Assembly (NCBI RefSeq): GCF_003966155.1
Contig: NZ_RXNS01000014.1
Coordinates: 62,001 to 126,000, forward strand
DNA: 64,000 nt
DNA from: Halomonas nitroreducens
GTDB taxonomy: Bacteria > Pseudomonadota > Gammaproteobacteria > Pseudomonadales > Halomonadaceae
Direction: 5' to 3'
The notes beneath the pieces were generated by a model, which was not told the origin of the DNA, did no database searches, and saw only the letters and a list, made by a program, of their open reading frames with translations. Each line of letters opens with the position of its first letter. Position 1 is the first letter of the stretch. Shown piece after piece: positions 1 to 11,835 of this stretch. The position numbers and the translations under genes are program-made.

Positions 1-880
1 AGACCCGCATCGGCGGCGCGTCCAGCTCGAAGAAGGCCTGCTCGTTGATGCGGGCGATGATTTCCGCAGCGAGGCTGCCGCTGCGCCAGCCCTCGTCGAC
101 CACCACCGCCCGATGGGTCTTGCGGAGGCTGGTCATGATCGCCGTATCGTCGAGCGGTCGCAGGGTGCGCAGATCGAGGACCTCGGCGTCGATGCCCTCC
201 TCCGCCAGCCTGGCGGCTGCCTCGAGGGTCTTGTGCAGCATCCCGCCGTAGGTGACCAGGCTGACCTGGCTGCCGGCGCGACGCACGGCGGCCTGGTCGA
301 TGTCCACCGGGTGAGGAGGCCCCTCGACCGGGCCCTCGACCCCCAGCAGCAGGGCATGCTCGAAGATCAGCACCGGGTCGGGATCCTCGAGGGCGGTGAG
401 CAGCATGCCTCGGGCGTCCTCGTGGGTGGCAGGGGTGACGATGCGCAGCCCCGGGATATGAGCGTACCAGCCCTCCAGGCTGTGGGAGTGCTGGGCGGCG
501 AGCTGGCGACCGCCGCCGGTGGTCATGCGGATCACCAGGGGCACGCCGAGCTGTCCGCCGGACATGTGCCGCAGCGTCGCCGCGTTGTTCATGATCTGGT
601 CCAGCGCCAGCAGGCTGAAGTTGACTGTCATGATCTCGACGATGGGGCGCATGCCGTTGAGCGCCGCCCCGATGCCGGCACCGGTGAAGGTCGACTCGCA
701 GAGCGGGGTATCGCGGATGCGCGCCTCGCCGAACTCCTCGAGCAGGCCGTGGCTGACCGCGTAGGTGCCGCCGTAGCGGCCCACGTCCTCCCCCATCAGG
801 AAGACTCGCGGGTCACGCTGAAGCGCCTCGCGCAGGCCCTCGCGCAGGGCCTCGCGATAGGGCAGGGTGCGCGTGTTCAT
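1..880 (-). CDS. pdhB: 2-oxo acid (pyruvate/acetoin) dehydrogenase E1 beta subunit, partial
   Basis: Thiamine-diphosphate-dependent E1 beta subunit, which with the alpha subunit encoded just upstream decarboxylates a 2-oxo acid or cleaves acetoin. The visible protein starts [16 protein letters not shown] and shows family hallmarks: [35 protein letters not shown] and [16 protein letters not shown]. About 293 residues are present and the C-terminus lies beyond the left edge; the family is usually about 325-340 residues. The ATG overlaps the TGA of the alpha-subunit gene (ATGA), implying translational coupling. The substrate cannot be fixed from sequence; pyruvate, acetoin or a branched-chain 2-oxo acid are all possible, and acoB is the alternative name. 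Confidence 0.9.
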   Translation of the reverse strand, partial: MNTRTLPYREALREGLREALQRDPRVFLMGEDVGRYGGTYAVSHGLLEEFGEARIRDTPLCESTFTGAGIGAALNGMRPIVEIMTVNFSLLALDQIMNNAATLRHMSGGQLGVPLVIRMTTGGGRQLAAQHSHSLEGWYAHIPGLRIVTPATHEDARGMLLTALEDPDPVLIFEHALLLGVEGPVEGPPHPVDIDQAAVRRAGSQVSLVTYGGMLHKTLEAAARLAEEGIDAEVLDLRTLRPLDDTAIMTSLRKTHRAVVVDEGWRSGSLAAEIIARINEQAFFELDAPPMRV

Positions 881-1925
881 GGCTGTGCCTCCCGGTCCGT
901 GGTCGCGCCGCCGGCCGGCACCGCGCGGGCATAGACGTCCCGGCTGAGGGTCGCCGGCGACTCCCAGGTACCCGCCTCGGCGAAGTCGATGGCCTCGGCG
1001 ATCTCCTGGTCCACCTCGCCCACGATGTCCTCGCGGCTCGAGGCCTCGAGCAGCCCGGTGGCCACGGCGTCACGGGCAAAGGTCTCGATGGGACAGCGCT
1101 GCTTCCACTGCTCCACCTCGGTGCTGTCGCGATAGCGCTCGGGGTCGAACATCGAGTGGGCACGGAAGCGGTAGGTGCGGTACTCCAGGAACATCGGTCC
1201 CTGGCCGCTGCGCACGTAGTCCACTGCCGCTTCGGTGGCCCGGGCCACCGCCACCACATCCATGCCGTCCACCGACTCGGTGGCCAGGCGATAGCTGCCC
1301 GCCTTGGCGGCGAGATCGGTCTGCGACTGGGCGCGATCCAGGGCGGTGCCCATGGCGTAGTAGTTGTTCTCGCACAGGAAGAGCACCGGCAGTTGCCACA
1401 GGGCGGCCAGGTTGAGGGACTCGTGGAACTCGCCTTCGGCCACGGCGCCGTCGCCGAAGAAACAGGCGGTGATGCGGTCGTCGTGGCGCAGCCGGTCGGC
1501 CAGGGCGAAACCGACGGCCAGTGGCAGGGCGCCGGCGACGATGGCGCTGCCCCCGAAGAAGTGCCGGTCGGCATCGAAGAGGTGCATCGAGCCCCCTCGG
1601 CCGCCGCTGCAGCCTTCCTGCTTGCCGTACATCTCGGCCATGATCGCGCCGGCCGGTACGCCCCGGGCCAGTGCATGGCCGTGCTCGCGATAGGTGGCCA
1701 GCACATGATCGGTCGCGCGCAGGGCGGGCATGGCGCCGGCGGCGATGGCCTCCTCGCCGATGTAGAGATGCAGGAAGCCGCGGATCCGTCCGCTGCTGTA
1801 GAGCTCTGCACACTTCTCCTCGAAGCGACGTATACGGATCATCTGCCACAGCAGGGCCCGGGCGTGGACCGGGTCATTCAGGCCGGCGGCTCCGATGGCG
1901 GGATGGGGGGCGGGAGTCGGGGCAC

Positions 1926-1929
<4 letters not shown>
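877..1929 (-). CDS. pdhA: 2-oxo acid (pyruvate/acetoin) dehydrogenase E1 alpha subunit
   Basis: A 350-residue E1 alpha subunit. The thiamine diphosphate motif is visible as [15 protein letters not shown] followed about 20 residues later by [10 protein letters not shown], and the N-terminal part has the alpha-subunit pattern [20 protein letters not shown] and [11 protein letters not shown]. It sits between an AMP-forming acyl-CoA synthetase gene and the beta-subunit gene, with ATGA overlaps on both sides, so the three form one translation-coupled unit. Acetoin dehydrogenase alpha (AcoA) is the main alternative; no E2 or E3 gene is visible because the window ends inside the beta gene. Confidence 0.9.
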
Positions 1930-3695
<1,766 letters not shown>

Positions 3696-4013
3696 CGCTG
3701 CCTGTCTCTACTCCCCCAGCATAGTCCTCGGTGGCCTGTCTTCCCGGTCGCACCGGCGTCGGCTTGATCTGTGACAAGCCTGGTGCGCACGGGATCGGCC
3801 GTGTCGGCCGGGCGCGGGGCTGGCAGCCGCCTGTTCCAGGCGCGGCAGGTGTCGCCGGCACCGGCTGGCCGCCGACATCCTGAGCCAAGCGAGTGTCCGG
3901 GACCTGGCCGGGCGTGGCACGGTGTTGGCGGCGCGCCGGGGGAGGGGCCATGCTGATAGGGGCCCCGGCGGCAGCGCTCGGGGCTCCATCCAGCCAGGCA
4001 TGAGGAGGATGTC
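3696..4013. other. divergent intergenic region
   Basis: This spacer separates the minus-strand acsA-pdhAB operon from the plus-strand small gene at 4014. It must hold promoters for both directions. The only clear structure seen is the dyad at 3761-3780; no reading frame in it shows a recognisable protein. Confidence 0.6.
3761..3780. promoter_or_regulatory. GGCTTG-N8-CAAGCC dyad, candidate operator
   Basis: A perfect 6-bp inverted repeat (GGCTTG at 3761-3766, CAAGCC at 3775-3780) lies 66 bp upstream of the acsA start codon. Position and symmetry suit a regulator binding site for the acsA-pdhAB operon. The regulator is unknown, and a 6-bp dyad can arise by chance in GC-rich DNA. Confidence 0.3.
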
Positions 4014-4235
4014 ATGACGCAGACCGTCACGGCGGCCTACGACAGCGAACTCAAGGCCCAGAACGCCTTCGACGAGCTGGTCTCCGACGGCTTCCCCCGG
4101 GAGGCGCTGTTCCTCGACAGGCAGGCCCGGGAGCTCAAGGTGATCATCGGCGACTCGGGGCAGCGTGAAGTCGAGGAGGTCCTCAATCGCCACGAGCCGG
4201 CCAAGCTCTGGAGCCGTCCCTACGACAACGAGTGA
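4014..4235 (+). CDS. small conserved-looking hypothetical protein
   Basis: A 73-residue soluble protein starting MTQTVTAAYDSELKAQNAF, with no membrane segment or signal peptide. The start is supported by GAGGAGG ending six bases before the ATG. The alternating charged/hydrophobic pattern (AYDSELKAQNAFDELVSDGF, then LDRQARELKVIIGDSG) suggests a small alpha/beta fold of the kind seen in heat-induced stress-protein (YflT-like) sequences, but I do not recognise a named family. It is followed by a large hairpin that probably ends its transcript before the ABC exporter gene. Confidence 0.7.
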   Translation: MTQTVTAAYDSELKAQNAFDELVSDGFPREALFLDRQARELKVIIGDSGQREVEEVLNRHEPAKLWSRPYDNE

Positions 4236-4270
4236 CCCGGGCCAGGGTCGCCTTGCCGGGACCCGGCCGG

Positions 4271-4325
4271 GGGCGAGACGCCGCCGAGCCGGCCGGACCG
4301 GCGCATTCCCGGCGGCGTCTCGCCC
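4271..4325. terminator. 15-bp perfect hairpin with nested inner hairpin
   Basis: The arms 4271-4285 and 4311-4325 are perfect complements (GGGCGAGACGCCGCC). The 25-nt loop itself contains GCCGG...CCGGC, so a second stem can form inside. No T-run follows. It lies between the small gene ending at 4235 and the ABC exporter starting at 4354, so it may act as a transcription stop or a mRNA-stabilising structure. Confidence 0.55.
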
Positions 4326-4353
4326 CGGTTCCGCCCCACCGCCCGAGGCGCGC

Positions 4354-6237
<1,884 letters not shown>

Positions 6238-6316
6238 GGCGAAAGCCCAGGCGGGTGGCGCCTCGCCGATGGGCTGGTCTTGGGGACCCGGCACGCTGAG
6301 CGAGACACCGGCAAGC

Positions 6317-6949
6317 TCAGGGGGGATCTTCGCCCTCTGTCTCGAGCGTGTCCTCGAGATAGCGCTTGGTATAGCCCCCCAGTTGCCGGGCCAGCGGATC
6401 GGCGCTGTTGCCCAGCCCGGCCAGGACGCCGTTCCGGTCCTCCCGCGAGCGGTGCTGGCCCAGCTTGGCCTTGCCCTGCAGCTCGTCCAGGCGAATCCGC
6501 AGGCCGACTGCCCCCGCGAGTAGGCGCCGGCGATAGGCCTCGCTCATGAGCGTCGCGTCATCCAGCAGGTCGGGCTCGTACCGGGCCACCAGCGCGTCCA
6601 TGGAGACCAGGGTGGCGGCGTCGTCGAGGCGTTCGACGATGCCGCGGGCGTGGACGATCGCGTAGTTCCAGGTCGGTACCGCTGGCCTGGCGGCATACCA
6701 GCGGGGGGAGACATAGGCATGCGGGCCCTGGAAGACGGCCAGCACCCGCCGGCCGTCCAGCGCGCGCCAGTGGGGGTTGGCCCGGGCGAAGTGGCCGTAG
6801 AGGGTGCCCAGTGGACCCTCGTCGCGCTTGAGCAGCAGGGGCAGGTGGCTGACCCGCAGGCGGTCGTCGGTGAGCGTCGCGAAGCCATGGGCATCGATCA
6901 GCGCCTGAGCCTGCGCCAGGGGCATGCGGGGTTCGCGGTGTCGAGACAT
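6317..6949 (-). CDS. PaiB-like FMN-binding protein
   Basis: About 210 residues of the PaiB/FMN-binding split-barrel family, originally described as negative regulators of protease and sporulation genes in Bacillus. Family features seen: HLPLLLKRDEGPLGTLYGH, FQGPHAYVSPRWY and the C-terminal KAKLGQHRSREDRNGVLAGL. The ATG at 6949 was preferred to the in-frame TTG at 6970 because GAGGGAG precedes it. It follows the GNAT gene by 23 bp on the same strand, a pairing also known for PaiA-PaiB, in which PaiA is an acetyltransferase. Both are divergent from a MocR-type regulator. Binding to DNA or to a small molecule is not shown here. Confidence 0.85.
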   Translation of the reverse strand: MSRHREPRMPLAQAQALIDAHGFATLTDDRLRVSHLPLLLKRDEGPLGTLYGHFARANPHWRALDGRRVLAVFQGPHAYVSPRWYAARPAVPTWNYAIVHARGIVERLDDAATLVSMDALVARYEPDLLDDATLMSEAYRRRLLAGAVGLRIRLDELQGKAKLGQHRSREDRNGVLAGLGNSADPLARQLGGYTKRYLEDTLETEGEDPP

Positions 6950-6972
6950 GGGCGCTCCCTCAGTTCTCAAGT

Positions 6973-7422
6973 TCAGGCATCCAGGTCCAGGGCGTAGTGA
7001 TGGAAGGCCCGATCGCGCCGCCAGCCCTCGGATTCGTACAGAGACTGGGCGGTGTGGTTGTCGATGCCGGTGGCCAGGGCCAGGTGCTTCACGTCATGGG
7101 CCCGGGCCAGTTCGGCCGCGGCCTGCATCAGGGCGCGGCCGACGCCCCGGCCGCGAGTCTCGGGTGCCACGAACAGGTCGTTGAGCCGCCACAGCGGGGC
7201 CAGGCGCACCGTGCTGAACAGCGGGTAGCACTGCACGAAGCCCGCCAGTGAGTCGTCGTCGTCTTCGTGCACCAGCAGGTGGGAATCGCCCAGTCCCAGG
7301 CGCCGGGCGACGAAGCGCTGGGCGGCGTCCGGGTCGCTGGCCTGGCCGTAGAAGACGCGATAGCCGTCGAGCAGCGCGCCCAGGGGCGCAATGTCGTCGG
7401 TGCGGGCATGACGGATGGGCAT
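6973..7422 (-). CDS. GNAT family N-acetyltransferase
   Basis: A 149-residue GCN5-related acetyltransferase. The acetyl-CoA binding motif A is visible as LFVAPETRGRGVGRALMQAA, followed by the motif B-like SLYESEGWRRD. The start MPIRHARTDDIAPLGALLDG has AAGGAG seven bases upstream. It is the first gene of a two-gene unit with a PaiB-like protein and is divergent from the MocR-type regulator. PaiA, an acetyltransferase acting on polyamines in Bacillus, is paired with PaiB in the same way, so a small amine substrate is a reasonable guess only. Confidence 0.85.
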   Translation of the reverse strand: MPIRHARTDDIAPLGALLDGYRVFYGQASDPDAAQRFVARRLGLGDSHLLVHEDDDDSLAGFVQCYPLFSTVRLAPLWRLNDLFVAPETRGRGVGRALMQAAAELARAHDVKHLALATGIDNHTAQSLYESEGWRRDRAFHHYALDLDA

Positions 7423-7466
7423 GGGAAACTCCTTGGACTGAATGGCGATGACAGTCTTGGAGTCTG

Positions 7467-7486
7467 TCGGCATAGTGGTTCCCTGA
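7467..7486. promoter_or_regulatory. imperfect TGGTTCC/AGGACCA dyad, candidate MocR operator
   Basis: Between the divergent GNAT and MocR-type genes lies TGGTTCC, six bases, then AGGACCA. TGGTCC-like half sites have been described for MocR/PdxR regulators. The position, about 25-45 bp before the regulator start, suits autoregulation and control of the divergent pair. Coordinates are approximate to a few bases. Confidence 0.35.
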
Positions 7487-7510
7487 TAAGGACCAGTTTT
7501 GGAGAAAACC

Positions 7511-9034
7511 ATGGAACCGGTTGTCGCCGCGCGGGCCGACTGGCTCGGCGAGGCGCTGGGCCTCGAACTGAGCGGGGCCTCCTCGCTGCCGCTGACGCGC
7601 CGCCTGTATCGGGCGCTGCGCAGCTGGGTGCAGTCGGGGCGCCTGGCCAGCGGCGCTCGGCTGCCGTCGTCGCGCCGCCTGGCGCGGGAGCTGGGGGTGG
7701 GACGCAACAGCGTGCTGGACGCCATCGACCAGCTGGTCGCCGAGGGCTTCCTGGAGACTCGCCCCGGCGCCGGCACCGATGTTGCCGACCTGCCGTTCGA
7801 CCGCACCGCGGCGCCCTCGGAGGACTCGTCGCGCGATCCCCCGCCGGCAGCGTCGCTGTCGGCGCGGGGCGAGCGCTTGCTGAGCCTCTGCGGCGCCTCG
7901 GCCGGGCATCACGAGGCCTTTCCGCCGGGTGTGCCGGCCCTCGACCGCTTTCCCGATGAACTCTGGCTGCGGCTGCTCCGGCGTCACCAGCGGCGCACTC
8001 CCGTGGCGTGGCTGGACTATCGCGCCGAGGGCGGCGTGATGGCGCTGCGCGAGGCGCTGTGCGATTACCTGCGGCTGTCGCGCTCGGTGCGCTGTCGCCC
8101 GGAACAGGTACTGGTGGTGCAGGGCGCCCAGCAGGGCTTCGAGCTGGTCGCGCGGATGCTGGGCGACCCGGGCGACGCGGTGTGGATTGAGGAGCCCGGC
8201 TACGGCGGCGTCCGGGCCTGCTTCGATGCCTCCGGCCTCGCGCCGGTGCCGGTGCCGGTGGACGACGAGGGCATGAATCCCGCGCGCGTGCCGGCCGGCC
8301 ACGGCGCCCCGCGGCTGATCTACGTCACGCCCTCCCACCAGTACCCCTGCGGCGTGACCATGAGCCTGCCGCGGCGCCTGGCGCTGCTCGAGGCGGCCGA
8401 GAGGCACGGGGCCTGGATCGTGGAAGACGACTATGACAGCGAATTCCGCTACGGCCAGCGTCCCATCGCCGCCCTCCAGGGGCTCACCGAGTCGGTGCGG
8501 GTGATCTACGTCGGCACCCTCAGCAAGGTGCTCTATCCGGGGCTGCGGCTCGGCTATCTGGTGCTGCCCGAGCCCCTGGTGGAGCCCTTCCGACGCGCCA
8601 ATGCCCGCCTGCATCGCGAGGCGCAGTACCCGGTTCAGGCGGCGCTGGGCGAGTTCATCGCCGCCGGGCACTTCTCGCGACACGTGCGCCGCATGCGCGA
8701 GTGCTACCGGCAGCGCCAGGCGCTGCTCCGCCGGTCGCTGGCGCCGGCGGTGGCGCGGGGGCTCGCGCTGTCGGAGGGGCAGGCCGGCATGCACCTAGTG
8801 GCCTGGCTCGACGACCCCGCCCTCGAGGCGACCCTGGTCGCCCGTGGGGCGACCAGCGGTGTCACCCTGTCGCCGTTGTCGGACTACTACCTGGAGGCGC
8901 CGGGGCATCCGGGGCTGGTGCTGGGCTATGCCGGTACCCGCGACGAGGAGATCCTCCGAGCCGGGCGTTGGTTGGCAGAAGAGTGGCTGTCGCTGGTCGA
9001 GGGGCAAGAGGCGTCTCTCTCAGCGCCGCCTTGA
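7511..9034 (+). CDS. MocR/PdxR family regulator (GntR-aminotransferase fusion)
   Basis: A 507-residue fusion. The N-terminal winged-helix GntR domain (about residues 20-95) shows SGARLPSSRRLARELGVGRN and LVAEGFLETRPGAGT. The rest is a fold type I aminotransferase-like domain with YVTPSHQYPCG, VEDDYDSEFRY and the PLP-binding Lys in TLSKVLYPGLRLGY. Such proteins sense PLP-amino acid adducts and typically control the divergent neighbour, here a GNAT-PaiB pair. GGAG at 7501-7504 fixes the ATG at 7511 rather than the in-frame TTG at 7499. The pair suggests control of amine or amino acid acetylation (inference). Confidence 0.9.
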   Translation: MEPVVAARADWLGEALGLELSGASSLPLTRRLYRALRSWVQSGRLASGARLPSSRRLARELGVGRNSVLDAIDQLVAEGFLETRPGAGTDVADLPFDRTAAPSEDSSRDPPPAASLSARGERLLSLCGASAGHHEAFPPGVPALDRFPDELWLRLLRRHQRRTPVAWLDYRAEGGVMALREALCDYLRLSRSVRCRPEQVLVVQGAQQGFELVARMLGDPGDAVWIEEPGYGGVRACFDASGLAPVPVPVDDEGMNPARVPAGHGAPRLIYVTPSHQYPCGVTMSLPRRLALLEAAERHGAWIVEDDYDSEFRYGQRPIAALQGLTESVRVIYVGTLSKVLYPGLRLGYLVLPEPLVEPFRRANARLHREAQYPVQAALGEFIAAGHFSRHVRRMRECYRQRQALLRRSLAPAVARGLALSEGQAGMHLVAWLDDPALEATLVARGATSGVTLSPLSDYYLEAPGHPGLVLGYAGTRDEEILRAGRWLAEEWLSLVEGQEASLSAPP

Positions 9035-9169
9035 TGCCTGGTCGAAATCCTTATCGTGCCAATTCCGGCCAGGATAGGCCTGCGTTGTCTCGAGGTTCTT
9101 CTCTCGCGGGGCGCCGAGCCGTCTGCCCGTCTAGGGGCGCCAGGCCAGTGGGTGGTCGGCGCGCAGCAC

Positions 9170-9460
9170 TCATTGCTCGTCCCAGTCGTCCCAGCCGCTG
9201 AAGGGGTTCGTGGCCTCCGTTCCCAGCCCTTCCAGCCGCCGTGCCCAGGCCTGCTTCTCTCGCTCCAGATGGTCCCGGAACGCGGTCTCGTCCTGATAGC
9301 TGAGCCCGCCTCCTTGCACGCCATGAATGACCTGCGGGGACAGCACCTCCAGGCCCAGGTAATAGAGCGAGCAGTGCAAGGGCTCCATCAGGGTGGCCAT
9401 GTCGCCGCCCCGGCCATGTCGCGAGAAGGCGGGGCAGGCGGCCGAGGTCGTGATGGTGAC
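9170..9460 (-). pseudogene. NAD(P)H oxidoreductase (flavodoxin-like), 3' remnant
   Basis: The minus strand carries the C-terminal part of a flavodoxin-fold NAD(P)H oxidoreductase: VTITTSAACPAF, then SRHGRGGDMATLMEPLH, LYYLGLEVLSPQVIHGV and a normal stop. Roughly the first half to two thirds of a usual 190-230 residue protein is missing. The homology breaks off at about 9460, exactly where plus-strand LysR homology begins. In related genomes a LysR regulator is often divergent from such an oxidoreductase, so an internal deletion of the shared upstream region explains both truncations. The family call rests on motif recognition. Confidence 0.65.
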
Positions 9461-10294
9461 GCTGGCGATCGCCGAGGCGGGTTCCCTGGCCGGCGCCGGG
9501 CGGCGGCTGGGCCTGAGTCATGCCACCGTGATCCGGCGTCTCAATGCCATCGAGCGCCGTCTGGGGGTGGGACTCTTCGAGCGCGGCCGGGCCGGCTACG
9601 CGCCCACGGCGGCCGGCGAGGAACTCGCGGCCACGGCCGCCGAGGTCGAGGCCGAGGTGCTGGAGGCCGAACGGCGCCTGGCCGGACGCGATCTGCGCCT
9701 GTCGGGCAGCCTGCGGCTGACGACCACGGACACCCTCTGATGGGCCTGCTTTCCCCGGTGCTCGCCGACTTCCGCCGCGCCTACCCGGCCATCCAGCTCG
9801 AGGTCGCCGTCTCCAACCAGCTGTTCAACCTCTCCCAGCGTGACGCCGACGTGGCGATCCGGCCGTCTTCCTCGCCGCCGGACCATCTGGTGGGACGTCG
9901 GCTGGGTGTCATCGCCCAGGCGGTCTACGTTCACCGCGACCTGGCCGAGCCGCGCCCAGGCGCCGAGGTCGACTGGGTGGGGCCGGATCGGCACCTGGGC
10001 TATGCGGCGCTGGAAGCCTGGATGGCGACGCGCTGTCCCGCGGCCCGCTACCGTGTTGACACGGTGCTCGGCATGTTCGCGGCGGCGCGCGACGGCCTGG
10101 GCCGGGCGGTGCTGCCGTGCTACCTGGCCGATGCCGAGCCGGGGCTGCGGCGTCTCGGCGAGCCGATTCCCGCACTGGCCACCGACCTGTGGCAGCTGAC
10201 CCACCCGGACCTGCGCCGGGTGGCCCGCGTCCGCGCCTTCTTGGCCTTTGTCGCCGAGGCGCTGGGGCGAGGGGCGTCGGGCCTGTCGGGATGA
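9461..10294 (+). pseudogene. LysR family regulator, truncated and frameshifted
   Basis: The HTH segment reads LAIAEAGSLAGAGRRLGLSH and ATVIRRLNAIERRLGVGLFE, but the start codon and first residues of the family are gone, replaced by sequence joined to the oxidoreductase remnant. A second lesion lies at 9735-9738: CTCT where CT would keep the frame. The first frame ends at TGA 9738-9740 after LRLTTTDTL, and the effector domain continues two bases out of frame as MGLLSPVLADFRRAYPAIQL through to 10294. The whole regulator is therefore probably inactive. A sequencing error at the CT repeat is possible but would not restore the missing N-terminus. Confidence 0.8.
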
Positions 10295-10410
10295 CGCGGG
10301 AGGCTGCCCCCGGGAGACCGGGAGCGGGCCGTTGACGGCGATTATTACGGTACCGGGCCCGGGCGGGATACCATGATGGGTATGCTCTCAATGCCTGCCC
10401 CGGTGCCGCC

Positions 10411-11814
10411 ATGACGACTCCCCGTTCCGCGTCACGACCGCCTGACTCGCTGGACGCGATGTCCCCCGAGGCCCTGCGTCGTCACTGTACCCAGCTCGAG
10501 GAGCGACTCTTCTGGCTCGAAACCTTCATCGAGGGGGCGCGGGCCGGCACCTGGCAATGGAACGTCCAGACCGGCGAGACGCGCTTCAACGCCCTCTGGG
10601 CCGAGATGGTTGGCTACCGGCTCGAAGAGCTCGAGCCGGTGTCCATCGACACCTGGTTGAGCCTGGTTCATCCGGACGACCTGGCACGTTCCGAGGCGGC
10701 GCTGCAGGCCCACTTCAGCGGCCAGGCGGCCTTCTACGGCTGCGATGCGCGGATGCGCCACCGGGACGGCCACTGGGTGTGGGTCCGCGACTATGGCCGG
10801 GTGGTCACCCGGACCCCCCAGGGGGAGCCCGAGTGGGTGAGCGGGATCCATATCGACATCTCCGAACACAAGGCCACCGAGGCACGCCTCGAGCAGGCCC
10901 TGGAGGATACCCGGCAGCTCACCCGGACCCTGGAGCGGGCCCAGCGCATCGGCCGCCTGGGCTACTGGCGGGCCAGCCTCAAGACCGGGGAGCTGTTCTG
11001 GTCCGACGGCATCTACGACCTGTTCGGGGTCTCCCGGGCCGACTTCCTGCCCAGCGTCGATGCCTTCAAGGCCCGGGTGCATCCCGACGACCTGGCCGCG
11101 GTGGAGGCCTGCGAGGCGCGGGCGCACGAGACCGGGGTGTTCGACATCCAGCACCGCATCCTGAGGCCCGACGGCAGCGTGCGCTGGGTCCATGAGCTGG
11201 CCGACTTCGAGCCCAAGGGCGACGAGGCGGTCCTGGTGGGCACGGTGCGTGACATCACCGAACAGAAGGAGCTCGAGCTGCGCCTGCGCGAGCTCTCCAT
11301 CACCGACGAGCTGACCGGCCTCTACAATCGCCGCTACTTCATGCAGCGCCTGCGCGAGGCCCACGGCGAGGTCCGGCGCCTGGGCCGGCCGTCGGCGGTG
11401 CTGGTTTTCGATTTCGACCACTTCAAGGTGGTCAACGACAGTCACGGCCATGCCATGGGCGACCAGGTGCTGCGGCGTCTGGGCCGGCTGCTCAGCGAGC
11501 GGCTGCGGCGCATGGACGTGCCCTGCCGGCTGGGCGGCGAGGAATTCGCTATCCTGCTTCCCGAGACGTCCCTGGAGGGGGGGCTGCGTCTGGCCGAGGA
11601 CATCCGCCGGGAGGTGGCGGCTCTGGCGTTCTCCTCGGCCCAGCACGAGCGCTTCCATGTCTCGATCACCTGCGGGGTGGCGGTGCTGCTCGCCAGCGAC
11701 GCCTCCGGCGAGGAGGCCATCCAGCGGGCCGATGCGGCCCTGTATCGCGGCAAGCATCGCGGCCGCAACCGGGTCGTGGCCGGGGCGACGGCCGCCACGG
11801 ACTCGCGCGAATGA
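10411..11814 (+). CDS. diguanylate cyclase with two PAS domains
   Basis: A 467-residue soluble signalling enzyme making cyclic di-GMP. Two PAS/PAC modules come first (about residues 30-150 and 170-290; both have the PAS_3-like WxW and VHPDDL pattern, ending in GIHIDISEHKATE and GTVRDITEQKELE). The GGDEF domain follows (about 300-460) starting ITDELTGLYNRRYF. The active-site motif is GGEEF, compatible with activity, and RRMD five residues before it is an intact inhibitory I-site. No transmembrane segment is seen, so the signal should be cytoplasmic. It stands directly upstream of the LHPP-like phosphatase gene, 21 bp apart. Confidence 0.92.
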   Translation: MTTPRSASRPPDSLDAMSPEALRRHCTQLEERLFWLETFIEGARAGTWQWNVQTGETRFNALWAEMVGYRLEELEPVSIDTWLSLVHPDDLARSEAALQAHFSGQAAFYGCDARMRHRDGHWVWVRDYGRVVTRTPQGEPEWVSGIHIDISEHKATEARLEQALEDTRQLTRTLERAQRIGRLGYWRASLKTGELFWSDGIYDLFGVSRADFLPSVDAFKARVHPDDLAAVEACEARAHETGVFDIQHRILRPDGSVRWVHELADFEPKGDEAVLVGTVRDITEQKELELRLRELSITDELTGLYNRRYFMQRLREAHGEVRRLGRPSAVLVFDFDHFKVVNDSHGHAMGDQVLRRLGRLLSERLRRMDVPCRLGGEEFAILLPETSLEGGLRLAEDIRREVAALAFSSAQHERFHVSITCGVAVLLASDASGEEAIQRADAALYRGKHRGRNRVVAGATAATDSRE

Positions 11815-11835
11815 TCCCTACCGAGGAGGTGCGGC

